Positions 6,719 to 15,342 are shown, counted from the stretch's first letter. The stretch is DNA of 60,146 nt from an uncultured Bacilli bacterium (GCA_947631285.1 CANRKS010000001.1:1-60146), one strand, 5' to 3'. The notes: a model not told the origin generated them from the sequence alone. A program made the numbers and translations.

Positions 6719-7789
6719 ATGAAAAAAATTATATTTATATTAATGATGCTTATACCAATAAAAGTATTTTCGATTAGTGCCTCCAGTGCTATTGCAATGG
6801 ACTTAGATACTGGTAGAGTTTTATATGGATATAATTTAGATAGTCAAAAATTAATTGCTAGTACGACTAAAATCATGACAGCTTTAATAGCCATTGAAAA
6901 AGGGAATTTGGATGAAATAGTTACGGTTAGTGATATAATTTATGAAGCTTTTGGCAGTGCCATTTATATTGAAGTAGGAGAAGAAATTACTTTAAGGGAT
7001 CTTTTATATGGCCTTATGATGCGAAGTGGTAATGATGCGGCTTTAGTGATTGCTGAATATATTGCCGGTAGTAAAGAAGAATTTGTCTATTTGATGAATG
7101 ATTATGCGGCTAATTTAGATATGACAAATACCGTTTTTTATAATCCTCATGGTTTAGAAGAAAGTAATGGTAATGCTAATGTTTCCACCGTTAGGGATAT
7201 GGCAAAATTAACTAAATATGCTATGGAAAATAGTACTTTTAGAGAAATATTTAAAACTAAAGACCATACAGTTAAAACTAATTATAAGACTTATGTATGG
7301 CATAATAAAAATAAATTATTAAATGAAGAATATATTACGGGAGGGAAAACGGGTTTTACTGAGTTAGCGAGGAGAACTTTAGTATCTACTGGAAGTAAAA
7401 ATAATATTAATATTGTGATTGTTACTTTAAATGACCCTAATGATTGGCAAGATCATAAAGATTTATATAATAATATTTTTAAAGAGTATAAAAGTTATCA
7501 AATTATTAATAAAGATAAATTTAAAATAAAGAAAGAGAATTATTATAAAGATGCTAGTTTTTATGTCAAAAATGATTTTTTTATGGCCTTGACTAAAAAA
7601 GAGCTTAAGAAAATAAGTCTCGATATTAATCTTTTAAAATTGCATGAATATGCTAACGATGATGTTGTTGGTTATGCCCTAGTTATGTTAGATGGTGTAA
7701 CTTATCATAAGGAGCCTATTTATATTAAAAAGATAGTTAAAGAAGAAAATCTTAGCTGGTGGCAAAAATTCAAAAGGTGGTTATTTTAA
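6719..7789 (+). CDS. dacB: D-alanyl-D-alanine carboxypeptidase (penicillin-binding protein, DacB/DacF type)
   Basis: A serine DD-carboxypeptidase that trims the terminal D-Ala from peptidoglycan stem peptides outside the membrane. 356 residues with an N-terminal signal peptide. All three penicillin-binding motifs are present: STTK (48-51), SGN (103-105) and KTG (210-212, within TGGKTGF). A C-terminal beta domain and a basic, Trp-containing amphipathic end (about 345-356) follow. The order dacB-spmA-spmB-rluB matches that of Bacillus subtilis, where DacB acts in spore cortex synthesis. This supports a sporulation-specific role. Its stop overlaps the spmA start by one base. Confidence 0.92.
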   Translation: MKKIIFILMMLIPIKVFSISASSAIAMDLDTGRVLYGYNLDSQKLIASTTKIMTALIAIEKGNLDEIVTVSDIIYEAFGSAIYIEVGEEITLRDLLYGLMMRSGNDAALVIAEYIAGSKEEFVYLMNDYAANLDMTNTVFYNPHGLEESNGNANVSTVRDMAKLTKYAMENSTFREIFKTKDHTVKTNYKTYVWHNKNKLLNEEYITGGKTGFTELARRTLVSTGSKNNINIVIVTLNDPNDWQDHKDLYNNIFKEYKSYQIINKDKFKIKKENYYKDASFYVKNDFFMALTKKELKKISLDINLLKLHEYANDDVVGYALVMLDGVTYHKEPIYIKKIVKEENLSWWQKFKRWLF

Positions 7790-8376
7790 TGGTAGGTTAT
7801 ATTTGGGCTTTTTTAATAGGAATAGGTATTATTTATTCTCTTTTAAGTGGTAATATCAATGTTATAAATGAAAGTATTTTAACTAATGCTTCAGAAGCTT
7901 TAGATTTAATTTTAAATTTATTACCTATAATTGTTCTTTGGACAGGTGTATTGAAGATTGCTGAAGTAAGTGGATTATTAGATAAATTTGCTCATTTATT
8001 AAATCCTTTTTTATGTAAATTATTTCCTTCTGTTCCTAAAGATAATAAAGCTTTAGGCTATATATCTTCCAATATTGCAGCAAATATGTTAGGACTTGGA
8101 AGTGCGGCCACTCCAGCCGGTTTAAAAGCGATGAATGAACTTCAGAAAATAAATCCCGAAAAAGATACAGCATCTCCACCAATGATTACTTTTCTTATCT
8201 TAAATACCGCAGGAGTTACCATTATTCCCACAACAATATTAGCATTAAGAGTGGCTTATGGATCAAGTAATCCAGGCGAAATAATATTTCCGGCCATTAT
8301 TGCTACTACTTGTTCATCAATCGCCGGAATAACTTTAGATTATTTAATTAGAAAGAAGCATCAAAAATGGAAATAA
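7789..8376 (+). CDS. spmA: spore maturation protein A
   Basis: SpmA is an integral membrane protein needed, with SpmB, for spore core dehydration and heat resistance. The nucleoside-recognition-type domain motifs are clear: LPIIVLWTGVLKIAE, LLNPF..KLFP, NIAANMLGLGSAATPAGLKAM and TFLILNTAGVTIIPTT. I choose the ATG at 7789 (MVGYIW, the usual family start). It has AAAAGGTGG at the right distance and overlaps the dacB stop (TAATG). This gives 195 residues, normal for SpmA. It overlaps spmB by 10 nt. Confidence 0.95.
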   Translation: MVGYIWAFLIGIGIIYSLLSGNINVINESILTNASEALDLILNLLPIIVLWTGVLKIAEVSGLLDKFAHLLNPFLCKLFPSVPKDNKALGYISSNIAANMLGLGSAATPAGLKAMNELQKINPEKDTASPPMITFLILNTAGVTIIPTTILALRVAYGSSNPGEIIFPAIIATTCSSIAGITLDYLIRKKHQKWK

Positions 8377-8885
8377 TATCTAAGATAATTTTACCAATTT
8401 TTATTATTGTTATTGTTTTTTATGGTGTTAAGAAGAGGGTAAATGTTTATGATGCTTTTTTAGAAGGAGCTAAAGAAGGACTAGTTACAACATTCAACAT
8501 TTTTCCCGCTGTTATTGCAATGATTTTTGCTATTAATATTTTTTTAGATAGTAATTTTTTAGCGTTTTTAATTAAATTAATTAGTCCTTTATTGGGAAGA
8601 ATAACAATGCCTTTAGAAATTATTCCTATGGCTCTACTTAGACCAGTATCAGGAACGGCCTCTTTAGCTATTATGAATGATATTTTTAAGAATTTTGGTC
8701 CCGATTCTTTTATTGGTCGCCTTGCTTCAGTATTACAAGGATGTACAGATACTACGATTTATGTTATTGCTTTATATTTTGGAACAGTTAAAATTACTAA
8801 AATAAAGCATGCTCTTTGGGGTGGTTTATTTGCGGATTTAGTAGGAATAGGGGCGGCGATTATTTTAACTAATCTTTTCTTTTAA
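8367..8885 (+). CDS. spmB: spore maturation protein B
   Basis: The partner of SpmA in spore core dehydration. 172 residues with about four hydrophobic segments and family motifs EGAKEGL, FPAVIAMIFAINIF, MALLRPVSGTAS and DTTIYVIALYFGTV. Its start lies inside the end of spmA, so the two are translationally coupled. Length and motifs match the family and nothing is missing. A putative -10 element for the next gene begins just after its stop. Confidence 0.95.
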   Translation: MEIISKIILPIFIIVIVFYGVKKRVNVYDAFLEGAKEGLVTTFNIFPAVIAMIFAINIFLDSNFLAFLIKLISPLLGRITMPLEIIPMALLRPVSGTASLAIMNDIFKNFGPDSFIGRLASVLQGCTDTTIYVIALYFGTVKITKIKHALWGGLFADLVGIGAAIILTNLFF

Positions 8886-8919
8886 TTCTTTTTTTGTTAT
8901 ACTCTTATTGTGATGTTTT

Positions 8920-9633
8920 ATGGAAAGACTGCAAAAAGTTATTGCTAATAATGGCTATTCTTCAAGAAGAAAAGCGGAAGAATTAATTAGCAAGGGAAGA
9001 GTTAAAGTTAATGGAGAAGTAGTAAATACTTTAGGTTTTAAAGTTAGTGAAGATGATATTATTGAAGTAGAAGGTAATATTTTAAAAACTTTAACTACTT
9101 ATGAGTATTATATTTTAAATAAGCCAAGAGAAGTAATTTGTAGTGTTAGTGATGATAAAAAGAGAAAATGCGTAGTTGACTACATAAAAACTGAAGCAAG
9201 AATTTATCCAATAGGAAGATTAGACTATGATACAACCGGCCTTATTATTTTAACTAATGATGGGTTGTTAGCTAATATTTTAATGCATCCACATTATAAA
9301 ATAAAAAAAACATATATTGCTAAAATAAATGGAATTTTAACGGAAGATGATTTTAAAAAATTAAGAAAAAATGTTATGATTGATAATAGAAAAGTTATTA
9401 TTGATAATTTTAAAGTTAAAAAGATTGATAAAATTAAAAATACTTCTTTAGTAGAAGTAACAATTCATGAAGGAAGAAATCATATTGTACGAAGGTTATT
9501 TGAAACCTTACATTATGATGTTTTGAAATTAACTAGAAGTAAGTATGCTTTTTTAGATCTTGGCCATTTAAAAAGTGGCGAGTATCGCCCTTTATCAAAA
9601 GAAGAAGTAAAAGCTTTATATAATTTAAAATAA
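8920..9633 (+). CDS. rluB: 23S rRNA pseudouridine synthase RluB family
   Basis: Converts a uridine of 23S rRNA helix 89 to pseudouridine (RluB family). The N-terminal S4 RNA-binding domain (about 2-60, RLQKVIANNGYSSRRKAEELI) precedes the catalytic domain with GRLDYDTTGL, whose Asp102 is the catalytic residue. The C-terminal NHIVRRLFETL motif is also typical. 237 residues is normal. The position after spmB matches B. subtilis ypuL. Translation start: TATACT lies at 8898-8903 and no ribosome binding site is visible before the ATG, so the mRNA leader is probably only about ten nucleotides. Confidence 0.92.
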   Translation: MERLQKVIANNGYSSRRKAEELISKGRVKVNGEVVNTLGFKVSEDDIIEVEGNILKTLTTYEYYILNKPREVICSVSDDKKRKCVVDYIKTEARIYPIGRLDYDTTGLIILTNDGLLANILMHPHYKIKKTYIAKINGILTEDDFKKLRKNVMIDNRKVIIDNFKVKKIDKIKNTSLVEVTIHEGRNHIVRRLFETLHYDVLKLTRSKYAFLDLGHLKSGEYRPLSKEEVKALYNLK

Positions 9634-9647
9634 ATAAGGAAATAAAA

Positions 9648-9667
9648 AAACTCCTTTTTAGGAGTTT
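9648..9667. terminator. bidirectional terminator between rluB and ferredoxin
   Basis: AAACTCC / GGAGTTT stem around a short T-rich loop, with A-runs on the left (T-run on the minus strand). It lies between two convergent genes. Confidence 0.7.
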
Positions 9668-9941
9668 AAGCAGCACTTTCTGCTTCTTCATCATGATTAC
9701 AGCAGCCATTTTTTTCACAATGGAGACAAGGTTCATCTTCTTCATCTTCAACTGTCTCAACGTAATTAATCGCATTAGTTGGGCAAGATGCCATCGCATT
9801 TTGAACGCTTTCTGTTTCAATATTTTCTTCTTTTATAACTTCAGAATAGCCATCATCACCAAAATCAAAATGTTCAGGATCGATTGCTACACAAGCCCCA
9901 CAGCCAATGCAAGCTTCTTTATTAACAATTAGTTTTTTCAT
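9666..9941 (-). CDS. fer: [4Fe-4S] ferredoxin with a Cys/His-containing acidic tail
   Basis: 91 residues. A small electron carrier with one cluster: Cys11, Cys14, Cys17 (CIGCGAC) and Cys53 (CPTNAI), as in Bacillus-type single-cluster ferredoxins. Beyond the usual end there is an added tail (about 66-91) with PCLHCEKNGCCNHDEE, giving four further cysteines and two histidines in an acidic context. This could bind a metal or be redox-active. A strong GGAGG ribosome binding site precedes the ATG. It is monocistronic and convergent with rluB. The ferredoxin domain is certain. The role of the tail is unknown. Confidence 0.9.
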   Translation of the reverse strand: MKKLIVNKEACIGCGACVAIDPEHFDFGDDGYSEVIKEENIETESVQNAMASCPTNAINYVETVEDEEDEPCLHCEKNGCCNHDEEAESAA

Positions 9942-10077
9942 ATGTTCCTCCTTTTTTAATTATATTAAAAAAGAGGCTTAAAAGCAAATTATATTTAAGG
10001 CTTAATGTCAAATGAAAAAGATAAATTGTTTTAAAATATAAACTTATGTGATATTATTATGTTACGAGGTGTTTACT

Positions 10078-10935
10078 ATGAGTTCAAGAATGAGTAAATA
10101 TTATGAAGAAGATACTGAAATGCCAACTCGTTATCATCGAAATGAGAACTTATATAAAGAAATAAATAAAAATGAAATAGATAATTTTGAAATAAAAAGT
10201 AATTCCACTTTACTTGGGGAAAACAAAAATGAAATTGATGTAGAGAAAGTAAAGAAAATATTAGATACTAAATATAATGAAACAGCCAAACGAAGAAGTA
10301 TTAGGTTGGAAGAAGAAAAAGAACATGAAGAAGAAGAGATAGTAGATACTAAAGAATATGATATAAATGTTGTTTTAGAAAAAGCTAAGGAACAAAAAGA
10401 TGAAAATTACGAAGAGGAAAGACTTAAGAAAATTCGTAATACCCAATTTGATATTTTAAAAAATTTAAAAGTAGACGAGCCATCATATGAAGACGATATA
10501 ATAGATGATGAAGATGATACGACTTCAACTGATAGTGGTTTAATGGAAAAAGATTCAATTGAAGAAGAAAATTTAAAAACTCTAATCAATACAATAGCTA
10601 TTAATGAACATAAAAATAGAGAATATAATACTTCCTTAGATATCTTAAGTGATTTAAAAGGAAGTGATAATACCGAAGTGTTAGAGGGTTTAAAAGAAGA
10701 AATAGATTTAGAAGAAGAGAAAGAATATACGAAAGAAGAAAAAACTTCAGATATGACTAATTCTTTTTATACTTCATCAAATGCTTTAAAGAAAAAGGAT
10801 TTTGAAGAAATTGATGATGATTTTAAAGATACGGTTGAAGTTAATGGTATCTTTCTAAAGATTGTTATTGTTATCATTGTTTTAATATTTTTGGTGGGCA
10901 TAGGTTTGTTAATTAAATCTTTATATTTTTCATAA
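10078..10935 (+). CDS. acidic protein with C-terminal membrane anchor, upstream of yunB
   Basis: 285 residues. Residues 1-255 are highly charged (Glu/Lys/Asp rich, likely disordered with helical stretches such as ILDTKYNETAKRRSIRLEEE). Residues 263-283 form a single hydrophobic helix near the C-terminus, so the bulk should face the cytoplasm as a tail-anchored protein. The start at 10078 (MSSRMSK) follows GAGGTG. The frame is open from 10048 but that start lacks a site. It lies 8 nt before yunB, so the two are probably co-transcribed and may act in sporulation. No family recognised. Confidence 0.7.
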   Translation: MSSRMSKYYEEDTEMPTRYHRNENLYKEINKNEIDNFEIKSNSTLLGENKNEIDVEKVKKILDTKYNETAKRRSIRLEEEKEHEEEEIVDTKEYDINVVLEKAKEQKDENYEEERLKKIRNTQFDILKNLKVDEPSYEDDIIDDEDDTTSTDSGLMEKDSIEEENLKTLINTIAINEHKNREYNTSLDILSDLKGSDNTEVLEGLKEEIDLEEEKEYTKEEKTSDMTNSFYTSSNALKKKDFEEIDDDFKDTVEVNGIFLKIVIVIIVLIFLVGIGLLIKSLYFS

Positions 10936-10943
10936 GATTTAAT

Positions 10944-11684
10944 ATGAGAAAGTTTAAAACTTATAAAACTAATAAAAATACAATATGGAAAGAAATTCTT
11001 ATTGTATTTTTTTGTGCTCTAATATGTGCTTTAATTCTTTTTAATTGGTATGCTTTTAAAATAAAAGATAACATAGGAATTTTAATAAATGCTAAAGTTG
11101 ATAAAGTCGTAGATCAATTCTTTAGCGATTTAATTACCGATGATATTATCAATAATGAAAGTGTTAAAGATATTTTAGTAGTAACTAAAAATGATCAGGG
11201 AGATATTTTAACTGTCAATTATGATTTAGAAAAAACTTATGCTATTTTGACTTTAATTTCAAATATTTTAAAAAAAGGTTTAAGTGATTTAGAAAATGGT
11301 CAAATTGATGTAACGATTTATGATAAATATTTAGATAGTAAAGGTAATGGTTTAATTTTATATGTTCCCTTCTTTTTAACTAGTCAAAATATTTTTCTTT
11401 ATAATTTAGGGCCAAAAATACCTGTATTAATTGATTTAAATGAATCTTTATTAACTAATGTTAAAACAAAAGTAACTAATTATGGTTTTAATAATGCTTT
11501 ATTAGAAATTTATGTGACGGTTGAAATTGATAAATTGATTATTACCCCGATGCATAAACAAACTCAAAAACTAAATTATGATATATTAATTGCTTCTTTA
11601 GTAATAAATGGGCGGGTGCCTGAATTTTATGGGGATAGTTTTGAGGCTTTCAGTAATGCTTTTATTCTTCCCAATAAAATATAA
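10944..11684 (+). CDS. yunB: sporulation protein YunB
   Basis: 246 residues: a short basic N-terminus, one transmembrane helix (about 16-38), then an extracytoplasmic domain. The family signature is visible at about 155-200: NLGPKIPVLIDLNESLLTNVKTK followed by VTNYGFNNALLEIYVTVEI (each shown in part). In B. subtilis YunB is made in the mother cell under SigE and is needed for proper spore formation. It follows a tail-anchored acidic protein without a clear ribosome binding site, suggesting coupling. Length is typical. Confidence 0.88.
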   Translation: MRKFKTYKTNKNTIWKEILIVFFCALICALILFNWYAFKIKDNIGILINAKVDKVVDQFFSDLITDDIINNESVKDILVVTKNDQGDILTVNYDLEKTYAILTLISNILKKGLSDLENGQIDVTIYDKYLDSKGNGLILYVPFFLTSQNIFLYNLGPKIPVLIDLNESLLTNVKTKVTNYGFNNALLEIYVTVEIDKLIITPMHKQTQKLNYDILIASLVINGRVPEFYGDSFEAFSNAFILPNKI

Positions 11685-11713
11685 TTATGTTATACTTATC
11701 ATAGGGTGAGAGT

Positions 11714-12538
11714 GTGAAACCATTCATAAATGAAGCATTTGAAAAAGCAGTAAATGATTATTTAAGCAGTAAAGATTATCCCGAAAGTCTTCTTTATAAC
11801 TCTTTTTTGACTGTTGTAATTAGAATGTTAATCTGTATTTATGGTGAACTTGATATTATTAATCCCTATCGGACCTTTAATGAAAAAGCTTTAGATACTA
11901 ATCTTATGCGTTTTGGGGCATCTAAAGAAGAAATTGATAATTTGAAAAGATTAATGGATGGATATCTTAAAGTTGAAAGAAAAAATCAAGTTTCAATAAA
12001 AACAGAAATCAATCCCTATTTTGTAACGGTGCAAAAAAGTCTCATTGATTTATTTACTTTAAAAAGAGTTAATTTTGGTTTAAGTGAAGGGGAAGATAAA
12101 AAGTTTTTTGCTCTATTGTATACGCCGGGAACCAGTGATTTTTGGAAAATCGCGGAAAATTATCGCAATACGGATAATCCTTATGAAGTTGCGATGTATT
12201 ACCAAGAGAAGATGGAAATAAAGAAAGAAGAAGAGAAAGAAGAAGAAAAAGATTTATTAAGTTTTGATATTTATAAATACTTTAATGTTAGTATTGCTGA
12301 TTTAAGTCAAATGAACCATGAAGAAGTAGATAATTTAAATAAAGAAATTTATAAGTCACTCGATATAAGCGAAAATGCGATTAATAAAGATTATTTATTA
12401 AATGAAAAGATGCGCCAAATTAAAATAAGACGAAATGCAGTTACAACAGGGAATGGTTATGTTGACATTTTATTAGTTATGAGTGTTATTATTACCACGG
12501 TTATGGTGGTTATTATATTTGGAGTATTAGTTTTTTAG
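11714..12538 (+). CDS. unknown protein with C-terminal transmembrane helix
   Basis: 274 residues, GTG start after AGGGTGAG. The N-terminal 165 residues look helical (for example KAVNDYLSSKDYPESLLYNSFL and KEEIDNLKRLMDGYL). A Glu/Lys-rich linker spans about 165-185, another helical region follows, and one hydrophobic helix at about 250-273 ends the protein. The topology is therefore a cytoplasmic domain with a C-terminal anchor, like the gene before yunB. It lies between yunB and yutD in the same direction with small gaps. No family recognised. Confidence 0.7.
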   Translation: MKPFINEAFEKAVNDYLSSKDYPESLLYNSFLTVVIRMLICIYGELDIINPYRTFNEKALDTNLMRFGASKEEIDNLKRLMDGYLKVERKNQVSIKTEINPYFVTVQKSLIDLFTLKRVNFGLSEGEDKKFFALLYTPGTSDFWKIAENYRNTDNPYEVAMYYQEKMEIKKEEEKEEEKDLLSFDIYKYFNVSIADLSQMNHEEVDNLNKEIYKSLDISENAINKDYLLNEKMRQIKIRRNAVTTGNGYVDILLVMSVIITTVMVVIIFGVLVF

Positions 12539-12545
12539 GAGGGTT

Positions 12546-12839
12546 ATGAAAAAAGTTATTAATGAAGTAGAATATGAGGTCTTAAAAGATTATGGTGATA
12601 CCCTTGAAGATCTTAATTTAGATGAAATTGTAACGGATTATTATGATGATTTTGATTATATCGTGGGAGATTGGGCTTATGGTAAAGTAAGACTTAAAGG
12701 CTTTTATGATAATGATCATAAAGGAGTAAAAGAACATAATAATATAAATAATGTTGAAAAATATTTAAACGATAATTGTGCTTATGGTTGTAAACACTTT
12801 ATTTTAAAAAAAGTTATTAAAACAAAACAAGAAAATTAA
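12546..12839 (+). CDS. yutD: YutD-like protein
   Basis: 97 residues. The core DYIVGDWAYGKVRLKGF (about 37-53) and the C-terminal CAYGCKHFILK match the small conserved YutD family of Bacillota, whose function is not settled. In B. subtilis, yutD lies close to yunB, and it is near yunB here too, which supports the assignment. An AGGAGGGTT ribosome binding site lies directly ahead. The stop codon is inside the terminator hairpin. Confidence 0.85.
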   Translation: MKKVINEVEYEVLKDYGDTLEDLNLDEIVTDYYDDFDYIVGDWAYGKVRLKGFYDNDHKGVKEHNNINNVEKYLNDNCAYGCKHFILKKVIKTKQEN

Positions 12840-12852
12840 ATCTTGTTTTTTT
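12824..12852 (+). terminator. intrinsic terminator after yutD
   Basis: AAAACAAG / CTTGTTTT stem around a 10 nt loop, then a T-run. It overlaps the yutD stop codon. Confidence 0.8.
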
Positions 12853-12887
12853 AAAATTTAATTTAAAAAAAATTAAAAAAATAAAGA

Positions 12888-12916
12888 TTGAAAAAGAAGA
12901 CAAGGTTTGTTATAAT
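12888..12916 (+). promoter_or_regulatory. consensus promoter with extended -10
   Basis: TTGAAA (12888-12893), 17 bp spacer, TGT then TATAAT (12911-12916). It lies 27 bp ahead of the start of the Pro/Thr/Glu-rich protein gene. Confidence 0.75.
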
Positions 12917-12943
12917 GATATAGTAGTGAAAGGGTTGACAAAG

Positions 12944-13681
12944 ATGGGAAAGATTAAATTAAATTTAGTTTCAGGTGCAATAGTAGAAAAACCTTTATTA
13001 TGTGCTTTTAAAGCTAATAATTTTGAATATATAGTTTTAGATAATGAAATGAATGGGTCAATGGGACTACCGATCATTTTAGTTTGTAAATTAGAAAATG
13101 GTAAATTAATAAAAATTGCTGATCAAAATGAATGGCAAATTGTTAAAGAATATTTAAAAAATATTATCGCGGGAAGTCAAGTAGAATTAATAAAGGTAGC
13201 AAGTGAAATGCCTGCTGATGATATTTATTATACCCAACTAACTTTACCTTTACCATCATTTGATGCTTTAAAGAGTGCTTATACCATAGAGGATGAAGTA
13301 ACTGCTACTCCGGTTGCTCCAGAGGTAACTCCTAGTATTATGCCAACAACTCCAGAACCTTCTGTAAGTGCACCAGAAAATATTCAAACGCCATCATCTT
13401 TTGAATCTCCAACTCCAATATCAATGCCTACACCTCCAGTTAGCGAGCAAGCTTCAGTTGAAGTTGAAGCCACTCCAGTTGATATGAGTGCTCCAGCTAT
13501 TGATTTAAGTGCTCCAATTCCAACATTTGAAGAAAAGACGGAAGAAGTTAAAGAAGAGAGTGAAGCACCTTCAGGTGATAATGTTTTCCAAGCGCAAAAA
13601 GAAGCATTCATGCAAGCTTGTGAGAATATGTTTGATGCTTTAGTTCAAAAGTTTGAAAGAGAATTAGAAAATCATAAATAA
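12944..13681 (+). CDS. unknown cytosolic protein with a Pro/Thr/Glu/Ser-rich linker
   Basis: 245 residues. A folded N-terminal domain (about 1-105, strands such as LLCAFKANNFEYIVLDNE and LPIILVCKLENGKL) is followed by a long Pro/Thr/Ser/Ala/Val-rich linker (about 125-210) and a C-terminal amphipathic helix (about 218-243). No signal peptide or membrane segment. I take the ATG at 12944, with GAAAGGG ten bases upstream. The GTG at 12926 is possible. A near-consensus promoter suggests good expression. The domain-linker-helix plan suggests a protein that tethers partners. No family recognised. Confidence 0.7.
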   Translation: MGKIKLNLVSGAIVEKPLLCAFKANNFEYIVLDNEMNGSMGLPIILVCKLENGKLIKIADQNEWQIVKEYLKNIIAGSQVELIKVASEMPADDIYYTQLTLPLPSFDALKSAYTIEDEVTATPVAPEVTPSIMPTTPEPSVSAPENIQTPSSFESPTPISMPTPPVSEQASVEVEATPVDMSAPAIDLSAPIPTFEEKTEEVKEESEAPSGDNVFQAQKEAFMQACENMFDALVQKFERELENHK

Positions 13682-13682
13682 A

Positions 13683-13707
13683 GGCTGAAATATTTCAGCT
13701 TTTTTTC
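13683..13707 (+). terminator. intrinsic terminator
   Basis: GCTGAAA / TTTCAGC stem with a tight loop, followed by a T-run. The next gene starts only 15 bp later. Confidence 0.75.
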
Positions 13708-13721
13708 ATATTATTTATTGT

Positions 13722-14648
13722 ATGAAAGATATAATTAATTATTATTATAATTTTGATGTCTTAGAAGTATCTGAAAACCAAAATTATACCTCTTTTAATT
13801 ATCATGGGGATGAATTTTATTTTGCTTTTTTTAATCGAACAGAAGAAGAATTAAATGATATCTTAGAGATAATTAAAGAATTAAAAGAGAAGGGTATTAA
13901 AGTTCATGATATTATTATTAATAGAGAAGGTAGGTATTTAACTAAAGTAGGGGAATTATATTATCTTCTTTTAAAATTAAATGCCAACAAAGATGAAGAA
14001 GTTAATTTTATTATGATGGTTGAATATTTAAACAAATTAAAATTAAATAATGCCCAAAGTAAGCTTTATCGTAACAATTGGGGTTTATTATGGAGTAAAA
14101 AAATAGATTATTTTGAATATCAAATAAAAGAATTAGGAAAAGATAAAAGTATTATTTTAGATTCTTTTAGTTATTTTGTAGGACTGGCTGAAAATGCTAT
14201 AAGTTATGTAAATAAAATTAATCGTCTTATTGGCTTAAGAGAAAATGACGCCATTACTTTATCACATCGGCGAATATTTTATCCCAATACTAATTTAAAT
14301 TATTTAAATCCTTTAAGTTTTATATTTGATTTAGAAGTAAGAGATATCGCTGGTTATTTAAAAATAGAATTTTTTAAAGGAGAAGATAGTTTTTTAGATT
14401 TAAAAACATATTTAAAAATTAAAACTTTAACGCCATATAGTTATCATATGCTTTATGCTAGACTTTTATATCCATCTTATTATTTTGATCTTTATGAAGA
14501 AGTTATGAATAATGATTTAGATGAAGAAGCTTTAATTCCAATTATTAACCAAATACCTGATTATGAAAATTTTTTAAAAAAAGCTTATTGGGAAATAAGC
14601 AAATATACTAATTTAGAAAGAATTGATTGGCTTTTAAAAGAAGATTAA
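13722..14648 (+). CDS. yutH: YutH/CotS-like spore-coat-associated kinase-fold protein
   Basis: 308 residues. The CotS/YutH family has an aminoglycoside-phosphotransferase-like fold, often catalytically degenerate, and its members sit on spore coats. Here an N-terminal lobe (1-95, with strands FNYHGDEFYFAFF), a helical middle, and the segment LSHRRIFYPNTNL ... YLNPLSFIFDLEVRDIAGYLK (about 185-225) correspond to the catalytic and metal loops. The usual HxD catalytic motif is replaced by HRR, as in YutH. The convergent neighbour resembles YutI, as in B. subtilis, which supports this call. No ribosome binding site: TATTAT lies 7 bp before the ATG, so the transcript may be leaderless. Confidence 0.7.
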   Translation: MKDIINYYYNFDVLEVSENQNYTSFNYHGDEFYFAFFNRTEEELNDILEIIKELKEKGIKVHDIIINREGRYLTKVGELYYLLLKLNANKDEEVNFIMMVEYLNKLKLNNAQSKLYRNNWGLLWSKKIDYFEYQIKELGKDKSIILDSFSYFVGLAENAISYVNKINRLIGLRENDAITLSHRRIFYPNTNLNYLNPLSFIFDLEVRDIAGYLKIEFFKGEDSFLDLKTYLKIKTLTPYSYHMLYARLLYPSYYFDLYEEVMNNDLDEEALIPIINQIPDYENFLKKAYWEISKYTNLERIDWLLKED

Positions 14649-14878
14649 ATAGGAATGTTAATAATTCCTTTAATTTCTTTAACTTCTTCTTGAAACATAG
14701 GAAGAAGGCTATCATTAATCGTACTATCTTGTCCTAAACAATTATTGCAAGCACCCGTTAATTTAATATAAACAATATTGTCTTCATATTTGACAAATTC
14801 AATGTCGCCACCATCCATGTTAAGATAAGGCCGAATTGTTTCAATCATTTCTTTAATTTTATTTTCTACTTTTTCCAT
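14645..14878 (-). CDS. yutI: NifU C-terminal-domain Fe-S carrier, YutI-like
   Basis: 77 residues, a single NifU C-terminal domain that carries or scaffolds an Fe-S cluster for transfer to target proteins. The diagnostic parts are IRPYLNMDGGDIEFV and GACNNC, with Cys44 and Cys47 as ligands. I take the ATG at 14878 because it gives the usual family start (MEKVENKIKEMI). The open frame continues 51 nt upstream without a site. TATAAT lies on the minus strand at 14899-14894, giving a very short leader. It is convergent with and overlaps the YutH-like gene by 4 nt. Confidence 0.88.
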   Translation of the reverse strand: MEKVENKIKEMIETIRPYLNMDGGDIEFVKYEDNIVYIKLTGACNNCLGQDSTINDSLLPMFQEEVKEIKGIINIPI

Positions 14879-14961
14879 ATAAATCACAATCTTATTATAG
14901 TATTTGTAATTTAAAAATGTCAATGTCAAGAGTATTTTTAGGAATTTAAAGTTTTTTATGC

Positions 14962-14967
14962 TATAAT
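14962..14967 (+). promoter_or_regulatory. extended -10 element (TGC-TATAAT)
   Basis: TATAAT preceded by TG one base upstream. It lies 18 bp before the start codon of the S1-domain gene. No good -35 is visible. Confidence 0.5.
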
Positions 14968-14985
14968 TATTATGAGATGATTTTC

Positions 14986-15342
14986 ATGGGAGAAGAGTAT
15001 AAAGTTGGAGATATAATAAAAGGCCAGGTTACCGGCATTGAAAAATATGGCATATTTGTTAATATTGATCCTTGGTATGATGGACTTATTCATATTTCAG
15101 AAGTATCAGATGATTATGTTAAAGATATTCATGATTATGTAAAGATTGGCGAAACAATTTATTGCCAAATTTTGGAAGTTAATGAAGATAATTTACAATT
15201 AAAGCTTTCAATTAAAAATATAAATTATAAAGCGAGCAATAGCAATAATCCTATTAAAGAAACCAGAAGAGGCTTTTTACCTTTAAAAGAGCAATTACCC
15301 ATCTGGTTGGATGAAAAAGTTAAAATTTATAAAAAAAATTAA
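14986..15342 (+). CDS. yugI: S1 RNA-binding domain protein, YugI/CvfD-like
   Basis: 118 residues. One S1 domain (about 4-72: VGDIIKGQVTGIEKYGIFVNI ... GLIHISEV ... LKLSIK) followed by a short tail ending GFLPLKEQLPIWLDEK, which resembles the C-terminal GFxxLKxxLxxWI of B. subtilis YugI (general stress protein 13). Such proteins associate with ribosomes or RNA. I take the ATG at 14986. The alternative at 14977 lacks a spaced ribosome binding site. A single -10 element lies just upstream. It is convergent with uppP. Confidence 0.85.
   Translation: MGEEYKVGDIIKGQVTGIEKYGIFVNIDPWYDGLIHISEVSDDYVKDIHDYVKIGETIYCQILEVNEDNLQLKLSIKNINYKASNSNNPIKETRRGFLPLKEQLPIWLDEKVKIYKKN

Noticed and set aside
9533..9820. 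Minus-strand frame across rluB and the ferredoxin gene
   Set aside because: It overlaps two well supported genes and the terminator, and its composition is not protein-like.
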